This document shows, one piece after another, positions 11,081 to 18,883 of a stretch of 64,000 bases of DNA; position 1 is the first letter of the stretch; each line of letters starts with the position of its first letter. The stretch covers positions 1-64,000 of the forward strand of contig NZ_JBFRFW010000025.1 in assembly GCF_052115025.1 (NCBI RefSeq), written 5' to 3'. This DNA is from Bradyrhizobium_A sp052115025 (GTDB lineage: Bacteria > Pseudomonadota > Alphaproteobacteria > Rhizobiales > Xanthobacteraceae). The translations under genes were made by a program, and so were the position numbers. The notes beneath the pieces were generated by a model, which saw only the letters and a program-made list of their open reading frames with translations, did not search any database and was not told the origin of the DNA.

Positions 11081-11805
11081 GGCTGTTCGTTGTCGACGAC
11101 GAATCCCACGCACGGCGTGCCATCCATCAGGCCTGCCTCGACCATGGCGGCGTCACGGTCGCCGGTGAGGCGGCGTCGGTCGAGACGGCAGTCCCGCTCA
11201 TCAAATCGGTCCAGCCGGACGCGATCATTCTCGACGTCGTGATGCCGGGCGAGGAAGGCTTCAGCCTGTTCCGCGCGATCGACGCGCAGCTTCCCATCAT
11301 CATCTATTCCGGACACGCCGGCCGCGCGCTCGAGGCATTCGAGGCCGAAGCGTTCGATTTTCTCCTGAAGCCGGTCGAGCCGAACCGGTTCTCCCAGGTC
11401 ATTGGTCGATTGGCACAGGCAATCGAGCAACGCAAGGCGCGGGCCGGCGGTCGCCCCGACAACAAGGCGTCGCTGCCGCTCCGGATCGCTGATCATACCG
11501 GCTACCGGCTGATCCAGCTCGACCAGATTCTCGCGGTCGAGGCCGAGAAGGATTTCAGCCGCCTGCTGCTGGCATCCGGCGAGAACTGCTTTGCAACATT
11601 GTCGATCGGACGGATGGAGGAGCGATTGCCAAATCCGCCCTTCGTGCGCCTCGGTCGCTCGATGATCGTCAATTGCAGCCGGATCGACCGGATCGATCCG
11701 CTCGACAATGGGCGCGGCCATCTCCGCTTCGCGAAGAACCTGGCCACGCTCGAGGTCGGGCGCGCCGCGCATTCGATCGTGAAGAAGATTATCTCGGTCC
11801 CTTGA
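11077..11805 (+). CDS. LytR/AlgR-family response regulator (REC-LytTR)
   Basis: Response regulator of 242 residues starting at GTG 11077, overlapping the kinase stop by four bases. The REC domain (residues 1-115) has the acidic pair VVDDE near residue 7, phosphoacceptor Asp in AIILDVVMPG, and the conserved Lys in FLLKPVEP. The LytTR DNA-binding domain (about 135-240) shows the typical IxxVEAEKDFSRL, a central SIGRMEERLP and FVRLGRSMIVN. LytTR regulators bind paired 9-bp direct repeats upstream of surface-protein, biofilm or virulence genes. It is probably the output of the adjacent LytS-type kinase. Confidence 0.93.
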   Translation: MRLFVVDDESHARRAIHQACLDHGGVTVAGEAASVETAVPLIKSVQPDAIILDVVMPGEEGFSLFRAIDAQLPIIIYSGHAGRALEAFEAEAFDFLLKPVEPNRFSQVIGRLAQAIEQRKARAGGRPDNKASLPLRIADHTGYRLIQLDQILAVEAEKDFSRLLLASGENCFATLSIGRMEERLPNPPFVRLGRSMIVNCSRIDRIDPLDNGRGHLRFAKNLATLEVGRAAHSIVKKIISVP

Positions 11806-12112
11806 ATTGAAGCGCCGCAAGTCCACAACTGGCACCGCCTCATCCCGAAGGTTGGTCTTGGCGACCTGTTGGCGGAGAGGAAGGGACTCGCATCCCCGTT
11901 GAGCTTGATGTTCACCGCTCATCAGAGAGGTCCCGCGGCGCCGAGCTGGCCATCCTCCAACCCGGTGTCCATCAAAGCGGCAGCAGCTCATTCCCCGCCT
12001 TTTGTCCCCCGGTGTACCCCGCGAGGGGAAAATCGCGCCCTATCAGAACCCAGCCCTCAAGCTCCACTGTGTGCCCAAGACTGAGAGACCGTCGCTCGGA
12101 CCCTCCTCTTTT

Positions 12113-12146
12113 TTGTGCCCCAAGGGAAAAATCTGAGGGGGCACAA
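12113..12146. repeat. Inverted repeat, 9-bp arms, 16-nt loop
   Basis: TTGTGCCCC at 12113-12121 pairs perfectly with GGGGCACAA at 12138-12146. There is no T-run on the 3' side of either strand, so it is not a standard intrinsic terminator; a T-run lies on the 5' side only. Confidence 0.5.
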
Positions 12147-12280
12147 CAAGGAAACACAAAATGAAGTATGGCCGCTCATGGCCAACTGAGGCTTTAAAAG
12201 GCATAATGAACTGTAATAAAACGAATTATTTCGACACATGCGGCCCGATGGGATCTACAGATTGTGGTCCATACGGGAGA

Positions 12281-12312
12281 GGTCCAAGGTTCGATCCGTT
12301 GTGCACCCACCA
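12281..12312 (+). pseudogene. tRNA-Lys-like 3' fragment (T-arm, acceptor strand, CCA)
   Basis: GGTCCAAGGTTCGATCCG, then TTGTGCACCC and ACCA, have the layout of a tRNA 3' third: a T-stem (CAAGG/CGTTG with one mismatch) closing a TTCGATC loop, a seven-base acceptor strand TGCACCC, discriminator A and encoded CCA. The acceptor strand suits the GGGTGCA 5' end common in bacterial tRNA-Lys, but that 5' half is absent from the expected place about 70 bp upstream. Such partial tRNA 3' ends are the usual footprint of site-specific integration. No integrase is in the window. Confidence 0.55.
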
Positions 12313-12691
12313 TCCAATGACCCGAAATCGCTAATCAAGATCGAGCGGACCGGCCTTCTTGAATGGGCCCTGCACCGCGTTCGCGGAGGAATGGACCCGG
12401 GATACCGGGCCTATTTCACTCACCGCGAGACTTGCGAAAGTAAGGTGCGCAAAACGGACGAAGCTCGGCGCCGCCGGGCACCTTCGCACACGCAAGGACC
12501 GCGCGGGATATCTGAACATCGTCGTCGCCCGAGCGCGGCGCCGCGAGCCTCCCGCCGGACGTGCACGTCTCCTTCCCGGGCGGCGCAAGACCACCGCCGC
12601 CAGCTCGACTTTGCCCGGACCGATTAACTCCAAACTCAGCTTCGCCCCCTATGGTGGGCCGCATCGCCGCCGGAACCGGGCGGCCGAACCG

Positions 12692-13378
12692 ATGGACAGT
12701 CCTGCGATGGCGATGGAAGCGACGGCCCTGCCCCCGACCGGAACGAGCGCGACGGGCACCGCCGTGCCGCGCAAGATCGTGGTGCTCGACCTCGTCGAAC
12801 GGGCGATCGTCAGCGCGGTGTTCTGCCGCTTCGCCTACCTGATGCTGCAGAACGTCTCCGACACCGCCAACATCGGTGCCGCACTGATGTTCGTCTCGGA
12901 ACTCCTGGCGTTCGTGCTCATCATCATCCGGCCGCTGTCGGCGACGCTGTCGATCCGGCCGGCCGACTGGCTGTTCGGCGTGGCCGGCACCATCGCCCCG
13001 CTGCTGGTCAAGCCCGCGCCGGTGGCGCCGCTGCTGCCGGAAGCGCTGTGCTTCGCCGTCATCATCGCCGGCATCTACCTGCAGATCGCGGCCAAGGTCG
13101 CGCTCGGCCGCAGCTTCGGCATCATCGCCGCCAACCGCGGCGTCAAGGTCGGCGGCCCCTACCGCTTCGTGCGCCACCCGATGTATGCCGGCTACACCAT
13201 CACCCACATCGGCTTCCTGCTCACCATGCCGTCGCTGCGCAACGCGCTGTTCTATGCGGTGGCGCTGACGTTCCAGGTGGTGCGCATCCTGCGCGAGGAG
13301 CGCGTGCTGAACGAAGCCGCGGAATACCGCGAGATGGCCGCGCGCGTGCGCTACCGGCTGCTGCCGGGCGTGTTCTGA
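12692..13378 (+). CDS. PEMT/ICMT-family membrane methyltransferase
   Basis: Integral membrane protein of about 228 residues. The C-terminal half carries the isoprenylcysteine/phospholipid methyltransferase signature: GPYRFVRHPMYAGY, with the His-Pro SAM-binding motif, and an E-E pair in REERVLNEAAEY near the end. Five or so hydrophobic segments precede and surround it. Family members methylate lipid or isoprenoid carboxyl/amine groups using SAM; the substrate is not predictable. ATG 12692 was chosen because the family region begins soon after it; an upstream frame to 12359 is low-complexity Arg-rich and unlikely. It stands alone between the tRNA-fragment region and a convergent pilin gene. 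Confidence 0.85.
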   Translation: MDSPAMAMEATALPPTGTSATGTAVPRKIVVLDLVERAIVSAVFCRFAYLMLQNVSDTANIGAALMFVSELLAFVLIIIRPLSATLSIRPADWLFGVAGTIAPLLVKPAPVAPLLPEALCFAVIIAGIYLQIAAKVALGRSFGIIAANRGVKVGGPYRFVRHPMYAGYTITHIGFLLTMPSLRNALFYAVALTFQVVRILREERVLNEAAEYREMAARVRYRLLPGVF

Positions 13379-13434
13379 GCTGAGCGGAGAAGGCCGCCGG
13401 ATCGTCCGGCGCGTCGCGCGACAGGACGTCGCGT

Positions 13435-13602
13435 TTACTGCGACGAGACAGCAGTCGTCACGGAATTGTACTTGGTGCCAAGCGAGGTGCCCATCTGGGT
13501 CACGATGACCGCGATCACGATCGAGACGCCCGATGCGATCAGGGCATATTCGATCGACGTCGCACCGGCCTCGCAACGCCAAAATCGTGCCAGCATGTTC
13601 AT
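13435..13602 (-). CDS. Flp/Fap-type pilin subunit
   Basis: Small protein of 55 residues starting MNMLARFWRCEAGATSIEYALIA. It has a short charged leader, a prepilin-peptidase-type site followed by the conserved ATSIEYALIA of Flp pilins, and one hydrophobic helix (SGVSIVIAVIVTQMG). ATG 13602 follows a GAGGGGG Shine-Dalgarno about seven bases upstream, which decides the start over a longer form. Flp pilins are assembled by Tad/Cpa machinery into adhesive pili; none of the cpa/tad genes are in the window, so this is an orphan pilin copy, as often seen in this group. Confidence 0.9.
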   Translation of the reverse strand: MNMLARFWRCEAGATSIEYALIASGVSIVIAVIVTQMGTSLGTKYNSVTTAVSSQ

Positions 13603-13913
13603 CGACCGCCCCCTCGTGCCTGGACCGGGCAGCAATCTAGGCGGCAATGTGCTGCGGAAAGCTTAAAACGGCGGGCCGATGATACTACCCGGCGATGAAT
13701 TTCGCCGCGTGCGTTTGAATCGAATTGCGCGCCGGCGCATCGCATGACCCGCGCTATGTTGTTGCGCCTGCCGGAAAATCCTGCGTTGCACCATCGAAAC
13801 GACGGCTTGTCGGCCGGTCGCGAATGCCGCAGTCTTGCTTCACTCAAAAATAACCCTGGCCCTTGTGTCCTCGGGCCAACAGACGCCAACGGCGCATCTC
13901 GGGAGAAAGCCCA
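13603..13913. other. Divergent intergenic region, pilin / binding protein
   Basis: About 310 bp carrying the promoters of the pilin (minus) and of the periplasmic binding protein (plus). I see no further gene or strong repeat. Confidence 0.4.
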
Positions 13914-15143
13914 ATGTCCCTGTTCACCAGCACCGTCACCAGGGGAGCGGCCTGCGCGGCGGCGTTCGCCCTCGCCTTCGCCAGCAGCGGGGCATTCGCC
14001 CAGAAGCGCTATGATCCGGGCGCCACCGACACCGAGATCAAGATCGGCCAGACCATGCCGTTCTCGGGCCCCGCGTCCGCCTACAGCACCATCGCCAAGG
14101 TGCAGGCCGCCTACTTCAAGATGATCAACGACCAGGGCGGCATCAACGGCCGCAAGATCAACCTGATCCAGTATGACGACGCCTACAACCCGCCCAAGAC
14201 AGTCGAGCAGGTGCGCAAGCTGGTGGAAAGCGACGAGGTCTTGCTGACCTTCCAGATCCTCGGCACCGCGCCGAACGCCGCCGTGCAGAAGTATCTCAAC
14301 GGCAAGAAGGTGCCGCAGCTGTTCACCTCGACCGGCGCCGCGCGCTTCACCGACCCGAAGAATTTCCCCTGGACCATGGGCTACAACCCCAACTACCAGA
14401 CCGAAGGCCGGATCTACGCGCGCTACATTCTCACCAATCATCCCAATGCCAAGATCGGCGTACTTTACCAGAACGACGACTTCGGCAAGGACTACGTGAT
14501 CGGACTGAAGGCAGGGCTCGGCGCCAAGGCCGCGGCGATGATCGTGGCCGAGATTCCCTATGAGGTCACCGATCCCACCATCGATTCCCAGATCGTCCGA
14601 TTGAAATCGCTCGGCGTCGACCTGGTCTACGATATCACCACGCCGAAATTCTCGGCGCAGGCGATCCGCAAGATCGCCGAGCTCGACTGGCATCCGGTCC
14701 ACATCCTCGACATCAACTCGCAGTCGGTCGGCGGCGTCATGAAACCCGCGGGCTTCGAGAATGCGCAGGGCGTCGTCAGCGTCAACTACGGCAAGGATCC
14801 GGGCGATCCGACCTGGGATAACGACCCCGGCATGAAGAAGTGGCGCGCCTTCATGGACAAGTATTATCCCGAAGGTGACAAGAACAGCAGCTTCAACACC
14901 TATGGCTATGGCGTCGCGCAGACGCTGGAGACAGTGCTGCGCCAGTGCGGCGACGACCTCACCCGCGAGAATGTGATGCGGCAGGCCGCCAACCTGAAGG
15001 ACCTCAGCTACGACCTGTCGCTGCCAGGCATCATCATCACCACCAGCCCGACCGACTTTCGCGTCATCAAGCAGCTGCAGATGATCCGCTTCAAGGGCGA
15101 GCGCTGGGAAAGCTTCGGCCCGATCATCAACGACGACGACTGA
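13914..15143 (+). CDS. ABC transporter substrate-binding protein, branched-chain amino acid type (orphan)
   Basis: Periplasmic binding protein of 409 residues (Peripla_BP_6 family). A Sec signal peptide ends at SSGAFAQ, followed by the family start TEIKIGQTMPFSGPASAY and the GxGGINGRKINLIQYDD motif near residue 80. ATG 13914 follows GGGAGA. No permease or ATPase gene adjoins it, so it must share transporter components encoded elsewhere. Family members bind amino acids, amides or aromatic acids; the ligand is not predictable. It is convergent with the ThDP enzyme, with a long hairpin between them. Confidence 0.9.
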   Translation: MSLFTSTVTRGAACAAAFALAFASSGAFAQKRYDPGATDTEIKIGQTMPFSGPASAYSTIAKVQAAYFKMINDQGGINGRKINLIQYDDAYNPPKTVEQVRKLVESDEVLLTFQILGTAPNAAVQKYLNGKKVPQLFTSTGAARFTDPKNFPWTMGYNPNYQTEGRIYARYILTNHPNAKIGVLYQNDDFGKDYVIGLKAGLGAKAAAMIVAEIPYEVTDPTIDSQIVRLKSLGVDLVYDITTPKFSAQAIRKIAELDWHPVHILDINSQSVGGVMKPAGFENAQGVVSVNYGKDPGDPTWDNDPGMKKWRAFMDKYYPEGDKNSSFNTYGYGVAQTLETVLRQCGDDLTRENVMRQAANLKDLSYDLSLPGIIITTSPTDFRVIKQLQMIRFKGERWESFGPIINDDD

Positions 15144-15166
15144 ACCGCCATCCATCGCATCGAAAG

Positions 15167-15195
15167 CGGCGCAGCGCGATCACCGCGCTGCGCCG
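15167..15195. terminator. Hairpin between convergent genes
   Basis: Perfect 12-bp arms CGGCGCAGCGCG (15167-15178) and CGCGCTGCGCCG (15184-15195) with a 5-nt loop. It lies between the stops of two convergent genes and probably acts as a bidirectional terminator, although neither side has a strong T-run. Confidence 0.7.
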
Positions 15196-15203
15196 TTCGC
15201 ATG

Positions 15204-16748
15204 TCAGAGCACCACCTCGATCAGGCGCGGTCCGTTCTGGGCGTTGGCGTCGGCGAGGGCTGCGTTGAACTCCTCCGCGGTGCGCACCGCACGGCCCTCC
15301 ACCCCCATGCCCTTGGCGAGCGCCACCCAGTCGAGCGCCGGGCGGTCGATGTTGAGCATGTCGAGCGCGCGCTGGCCGGGCTCGCCGGCGTCGACGCCGG
15401 TAAACTCGCCGCGCAGGATCTGGTAGGTGCGATTGGCGAACACGATGGTGGTGACGTCGAGTTTCTCGCGCGCCTGGGTCCACAGCGACTGCAACGTGTA
15501 CATCGCGCTGCCGTCGCCGACCATGCAGATCACCTTGCGGTCGGGACAGGCGACCGCCGCCCCGGTCGACACCGGCGTGCTGAAGCCGATCGAGCCGCCC
15601 ATGTTCTGCAGCCAGTCGTGCGGCGCCGCCGACCCGGTCGGCGGGAAGAAGCCGCGCCCGGTGGTGAGCGATTCGTCGACCACGATGGCATTGTCGGGGA
15701 TCGCGCAGGCGATCGCCATCGCGACATTGGCATAGCTGAGCGCGCCGGTCGGCTTGACCAGCTCCACCTTGGGTTGCTGCGGAGCATCCGCCGCCCTGGC
15801 ACCGAGCGCGTCCGCCAGCGCCTCGAGCGCGGCGACCGAATTCTCGCCGGTCTCGGTCATGCGGTGCACCTCGCAGCCCTCGGGGCGCAGCCGGCTCGGC
15901 TTGTTGGGATAGGCGAAGAACGCCACCGGGTCGGCCGCCTCGACCAGCACGATGTGACGGAAATCCCTGAGCACCGGCAGCGCCTGGTCGACCGGATAGG
16001 GAATGCGCTCGATGAAATAGCGGCCGCGACCGCGCGCCATGCGCGGGTTGTAGGTCTGGCCCATCACCTTGCAGCCGGTCTTGCCGGCGATGCGGGCCGC
16101 CAGCGCCAGACCCTTTTCGGTCAGCGCCTGGCCGGTGAGCAGCAGCAGCGTCGGCTGGCCGCCGCGCAGCACCCGCACCGCCTCCGCCACAGCCTGGGGC
16201 GAATAGCCGGCGTGCTGCGTCGCCGCCGGCACCTGCGCGATGCCGTCGGCCTCGTTCCAGGCGGTGTCGGCGGGGAGGATCAGGGTCGCGATCTTCGGCG
16301 GGTGCCCTTTGGCCGCAGCGATCGCCTCGGCGCCGTCACGCGCCACCGACTGCGCGTCCGGCGAGGTCTTCACCCAGCCCGACATCGGTCGCGCCAGCCC
16401 CTCGACGTCGGAGGTCAGCGGCGCGTTGTAGCCGATGTGATAGGTGGCGTGCTGGCCGACGATGTTGACGATGCCGGAATGCGCCTTCTTGGCGTTGTGC
16501 AGGTTGGCGAGGCCATTGGCGAGTCCGGGTCCGAGATGGAGCAGCGTCGACGCCGGCGTGCCGGTCATCCGGAAGTAGCCATCGGCCGCACCGGTGACGA
16601 TGCCCTCGAACAGGCCGAGCACGCAGCGCATGCCCTCGGTCCGGTCCAGCGCCGCCACGAAATGCATCTCCGAGGTGCCGGGATTGGCGAAGCAGACGTT
16701 GACCCCGCCCGCGACCAGCGTCCGCACCAGACTTTCCGCTCCGTTCAT
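15204..16748 (-). CDS. Thiamine-diphosphate-dependent enzyme, acetolactate-synthase large-subunit-like
   Basis: 514-residue ThDP enzyme. The N-terminal pyrimidine-binding domain has the catalytic-type Glu in GLFEGIVTGAADGYFRMTG (about residue 50). A central domain follows, and the C-terminal PP domain has the metal/ThDP motif GDGSAMYTLQ ending in FANRTY. It is shorter than housekeeping IlvB (about 560-590) and has no IlvN small subunit beside it, so it is probably not the biosynthetic acetohydroxyacid synthase. Related family members include benzoylformate decarboxylase and oxalyl-CoA decarboxylase. The product name acetolactate synthase is conventional; the substrate is unknown. Confidence 0.8.
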   Translation of the reverse strand: MNGAESLVRTLVAGGVNVCFANPGTSEMHFVAALDRTEGMRCVLGLFEGIVTGAADGYFRMTGTPASTLLHLGPGLANGLANLHNAKKAHSGIVNIVGQHATYHIGYNAPLTSDVEGLARPMSGWVKTSPDAQSVARDGAEAIAAAKGHPPKIATLILPADTAWNEADGIAQVPAATQHAGYSPQAVAEAVRVLRGGQPTLLLLTGQALTEKGLALAARIAGKTGCKVMGQTYNPRMARGRGRYFIERIPYPVDQALPVLRDFRHIVLVEAADPVAFFAYPNKPSRLRPEGCEVHRMTETGENSVAALEALADALGARAADAPQQPKVELVKPTGALSYANVAMAIACAIPDNAIVVDESLTTGRGFFPPTGSAAPHDWLQNMGGSIGFSTPVSTGAAVACPDRKVICMVGDGSAMYTLQSLWTQAREKLDVTTIVFANRTYQILRGEFTGVDAGEPGQRALDMLNIDRPALDWVALAKGMGVEGRAVRTAEEFNAALADANAQNGPRLIEVVL

Positions 16749-17116
16749 CGTTCCATCCTTGTTGCGGGCCTTGCCGGCCTCCGAAGGCGCCCTTGGCGGA
16801 CGTCTCTCCTAGAACAACCACCCTTCGCCGCATTCGTCAAAGCCTCCGCGGCCTGGCGCCGTGCGGCAGGAACATGGAGGGTTGCACCATCCGCCGGGCA
16901 CGCCTTGCCCGCCGGCCACGCGGTCCGCCAGCAGGATCGACGCTTTTGGGCAACGTCCTACCGTCAATCGCCAGGTCCGTGGTCGCAGCCGCTTGCGCGG
17001 GCGCAACAATTGTGGCCTTTCTTGGAACGGTCGGTGAGCCGCCGGTGAGGGAGTCCCCGTGCCGTCTGGCTCCGTTTCGGGCTCCCCGACAGATCGGACA
17101 TTTTGCGAGGAATTTT
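16749..17116. other. Divergent intergenic region, ThDP enzyme / L,D-transpeptidase
   Basis: About 370 bp containing the promoters of the two divergent genes. I see no additional gene; an open frame running upstream from the transpeptidase lacks a start signal and family similarity. Confidence 0.4.
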
Positions 17117-17713
17117 ATGACTCGTCTTGCCGCCCTGACCTTTGCCGCCCTGACCATCGTCGCCACCTCGACCTCGGTGATGGCCCAGAGCTTTTATGAA
17201 GACTTCATCTCCGGCGGTGCGCCGCTGAACCGCCGCCACAACTTCGGCTTCGGCAGCTCCAGCGGCAGCGGGCCGATTCCCCGCACCACCGTAAGCTTCG
17301 CCGGCAATTACAGCCCCGGCACCATCGTGGTGAACACTGCCGAGCGCCGGCTGTACTTCGTCACCGGCAATGGCCAGGCCATCCGCTACGGCATCGGGGT
17401 CGGCCGCGACGGCTTCCGCTGGGGCGGCGTGCACAAGATCTCCGCCAAGAAGGAATGGCCGGACTGGACCCCGCCCTCCCAGATGCTGCGCCGCCGTCCC
17501 GACCTGCCGCGCCACATGAAGGGCGGCGAGGAGAACCCGCTCGGCGCCCGCGCGCTCTATCTGGGATCGACGCTCTATCGCATCCACGGCTCCAACGAGC
17601 CGGAAACCATCGGCCAGGCCGTGTCCTCGGGCTGCTTCCGCATGGTCAACGACGACGTCATCGATCTCTACAACCGCGCCTCGGTCGGCGCGACCGTGAT
17701 CGTCAAGAACTGA
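17117..17713 (+). CDS. L,D-transpeptidase (YkuD domain)
   Basis: 198-residue periplasmic enzyme. A signal peptide ends at STSVMAQ. The YkuD domain starts about residue 68 (GTIVVNTAERRLYFV) and contains the catalytic block IHGSNEPETIGQAVSSGCFRM, with the His and the nucleophilic Cys. These enzymes make 3-3 cross-links in peptidoglycan or attach proteins to it. ATG 17117 follows GAGGAA. Short secreted YkuD proteins of this length, with no PG-binding domain, are numerous in this bacterial group. Confidence 0.93.
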   Translation: MTRLAALTFAALTIVATSTSVMAQSFYEDFISGGAPLNRRHNFGFGSSSGSGPIPRTTVSFAGNYSPGTIVVNTAERRLYFVTGNGQAIRYGIGVGRDGFRWGGVHKISAKKEWPDWTPPSQMLRRRPDLPRHMKGGEENPLGARALYLGSTLYRIHGSNEPETIGQAVSSGCFRMVNDDVIDLYNRASVGATVIVKN

Positions 17714-17720
17714 CGCCTCC

Positions 17721-17752
17721 CGGCCGCGAAGCCGATCCGCGCTTCGCGGCCG
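17721..17752 (+). terminator. Hairpin downstream of the L,D-transpeptidase gene
   Basis: CGGCCGCGAAGC (17721-17732) and GCTTCGCGGCCG (17741-17752) form perfect 12-bp arms with an 8-nt loop, eight bases after the stop. No T-run follows. Confidence 0.6.
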
Positions 17753-17826
17753 TCCGCTCTCGCAGCGGCGCCGCCCCCTGCGCCTCGCCCTTGCGCCACC
17801 GTGCGGCATCCGGCAACGTGCCCGCG

Positions 17827-18642
17827 ATGCACGGTTATTTTCGATCGGGCCGAGCGCTGGTCGGCCTTGCCCTTGTTGTCGCCGGAACGAGCGTCAGCGA
17901 CGCCGGTGCGCCGCGGACACCGCCCGAGGTGCCGGCGATCGCCCAGCGCCAGCGCGCCGAGCGCAAGACCTTCACCGACGGCGAGATCACCGATGGCTTC
18001 CTGCGCACCGCGTTCGGCGCCGAGTACCATCTCGCCGGACGCGTCGACCGCATCCGCAAGTACGACAAGCCCGTCCGGGTGTTCATCGACGCCGCCGGAC
18101 GCTCCGACCGCCGTGCCCAGCTCGCCGCCGTCGTCGCCGACATCGCACGCCATGTGCAGCATCTCGACATCGCCGTGACGGAGCGGCGCGACCAGGCCAG
18201 CGTGGTGGCCAAGCTGGTGCGCGACCGCGACCTCTACCGCACCATCACCGCGCTGTACGGCGCCGACCGGGCGCGTGAGATCCGCTCCTCGCTCGATCCG
18301 CAATGCCTGTCCGGCTTTCGCAAGAGCGACAGCTTCGAGATCATCAATTCGGATGTTCTCCTCACCGTCGACAACGGCGACTTCGTGTTCTTCGACTGCG
18401 CCTATGAGGAGCTGCTGCAGTCGCTCGGCCCCATCAACGACACCACCGCCGTGCCCTGGACGATGTTCAACGACGACGTCCAGATGGGATTTTTCGACGT
18501 CTACGACCAGTATATCCTCAACATCCTCTACGACCCGCGCATCAAGGCCGGCATGACCGTGGACGAGGTCCGCGCGGTGCTGCCTGAGGTGATCACGAGC
18601 GTGCGGGCGTGGGTGGCGCAGGTGAATGGGCTGTCGCCGTAG
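17827..18642 (+). CDS. DUF2927 family exported protein
   Basis: 271 residues. An N-terminal hydrophobic stretch (GRALVGLALVVAGTSVSDAG) is a likely signal peptide. The body matches the DUF2927 pattern: TDGEITDGFLRTAFGAEY near residue 58, a predicted alpha/beta core, SLDPQCLSGF, and a C-terminal FDVYDQYILNILYDPRIKAGM followed by V..VLPEV. No catalytic function is established for the family. ATG 17827 gives the usual length and a plausible signal. It lies 113 bp downstream of the transpeptidase with a hairpin between, so it is probably expressed on its own. Confidence 0.85.
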   Translation: MHGYFRSGRALVGLALVVAGTSVSDAGAPRTPPEVPAIAQRQRAERKTFTDGEITDGFLRTAFGAEYHLAGRVDRIRKYDKPVRVFIDAAGRSDRRAQLAAVVADIARHVQHLDIAVTERRDQASVVAKLVRDRDLYRTITALYGADRAREIRSSLDPQCLSGFRKSDSFEIINSDVLLTVDNGDFVFFDCAYEELLQSLGPINDTTAVPWTMFNDDVQMGFFDVYDQYILNILYDPRIKAGMTVDEVRAVLPEVITSVRAWVAQVNGLSP

Positions 18643-18692
18643 CTGACTATCGAATGTCATGGCAAGCCGTGGCTGCGTCAGCCGCACTCCAT

Positions 18693-18814
18693 CCTCATGA
18701 TGAGGAGGCGCCTGGCGCCGTCTCGAACCATGAGGCCGAGGCGTCTTCCGCCTTGTGGCGAGGCCGGGGCCTCATCCTTCAAGACGCGGGCTACGCCCGC
18801 TCGTCAGGACGAGG
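18693..18814. repeat. Paired palindromic intergenic repeats (locus A)
   Basis: Two hairpin units in opposite orientation: 18693-18735 (outer arms CCTCATGAT/ACCATGAGG, inner GGCGCC/GGCGCC) and 18770-18814 (CCTCATCCT/AGGACGAGG, inner GCGGGC/GCCCGC). They lie between the 3' ends of two convergent genes. The same pairing recurs at 23664, 25961 and 39696. Confidence 0.9.
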
Positions 18815-18883
18815 GCAGAAACGCCGGCCCGTGACATGGCCACGGGCCGGCGATTGAGAAAGCAAACGAATGCCGGCGCGCGC

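Larger units (their letters stand above)
11806..12691. other. Non-coding stretch with tRNA fragment and AT-rich segment
   Basis: About 890 bp with no supportable gene. The part 12100-12240 is clearly more AT-rich than its surroundings (runs such as ctttaaaaggcataatg), unlike the rest of the window. It contains a 9-bp inverted repeat (12113-12146) and, just after the AT-rich part, a tRNA 3'-end-like sequence (12281-12312). The rest, 12313-12691, is GC-rich and lies directly upstream of the methyltransferase. It looks like the scar or boundary of an integrated element. Confidence 0.5.

Noticed and set aside
12113..12146. Intrinsic terminator
   Set aside because: No T-run follows the hairpin on either strand; the T-run is on the wrong side.
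12236..12312. Complete tRNA gene
   Set aside because: The 5' acceptor strand GGGTGCA, D-arm and anticodon arm are not present upstream of the 3' fragment.
12359..12691. Long N-terminal extension of the methyltransferase
   Set aside because: Low-complexity Arg-rich sequence without hydrophobic segments; family similarity begins after 12692.
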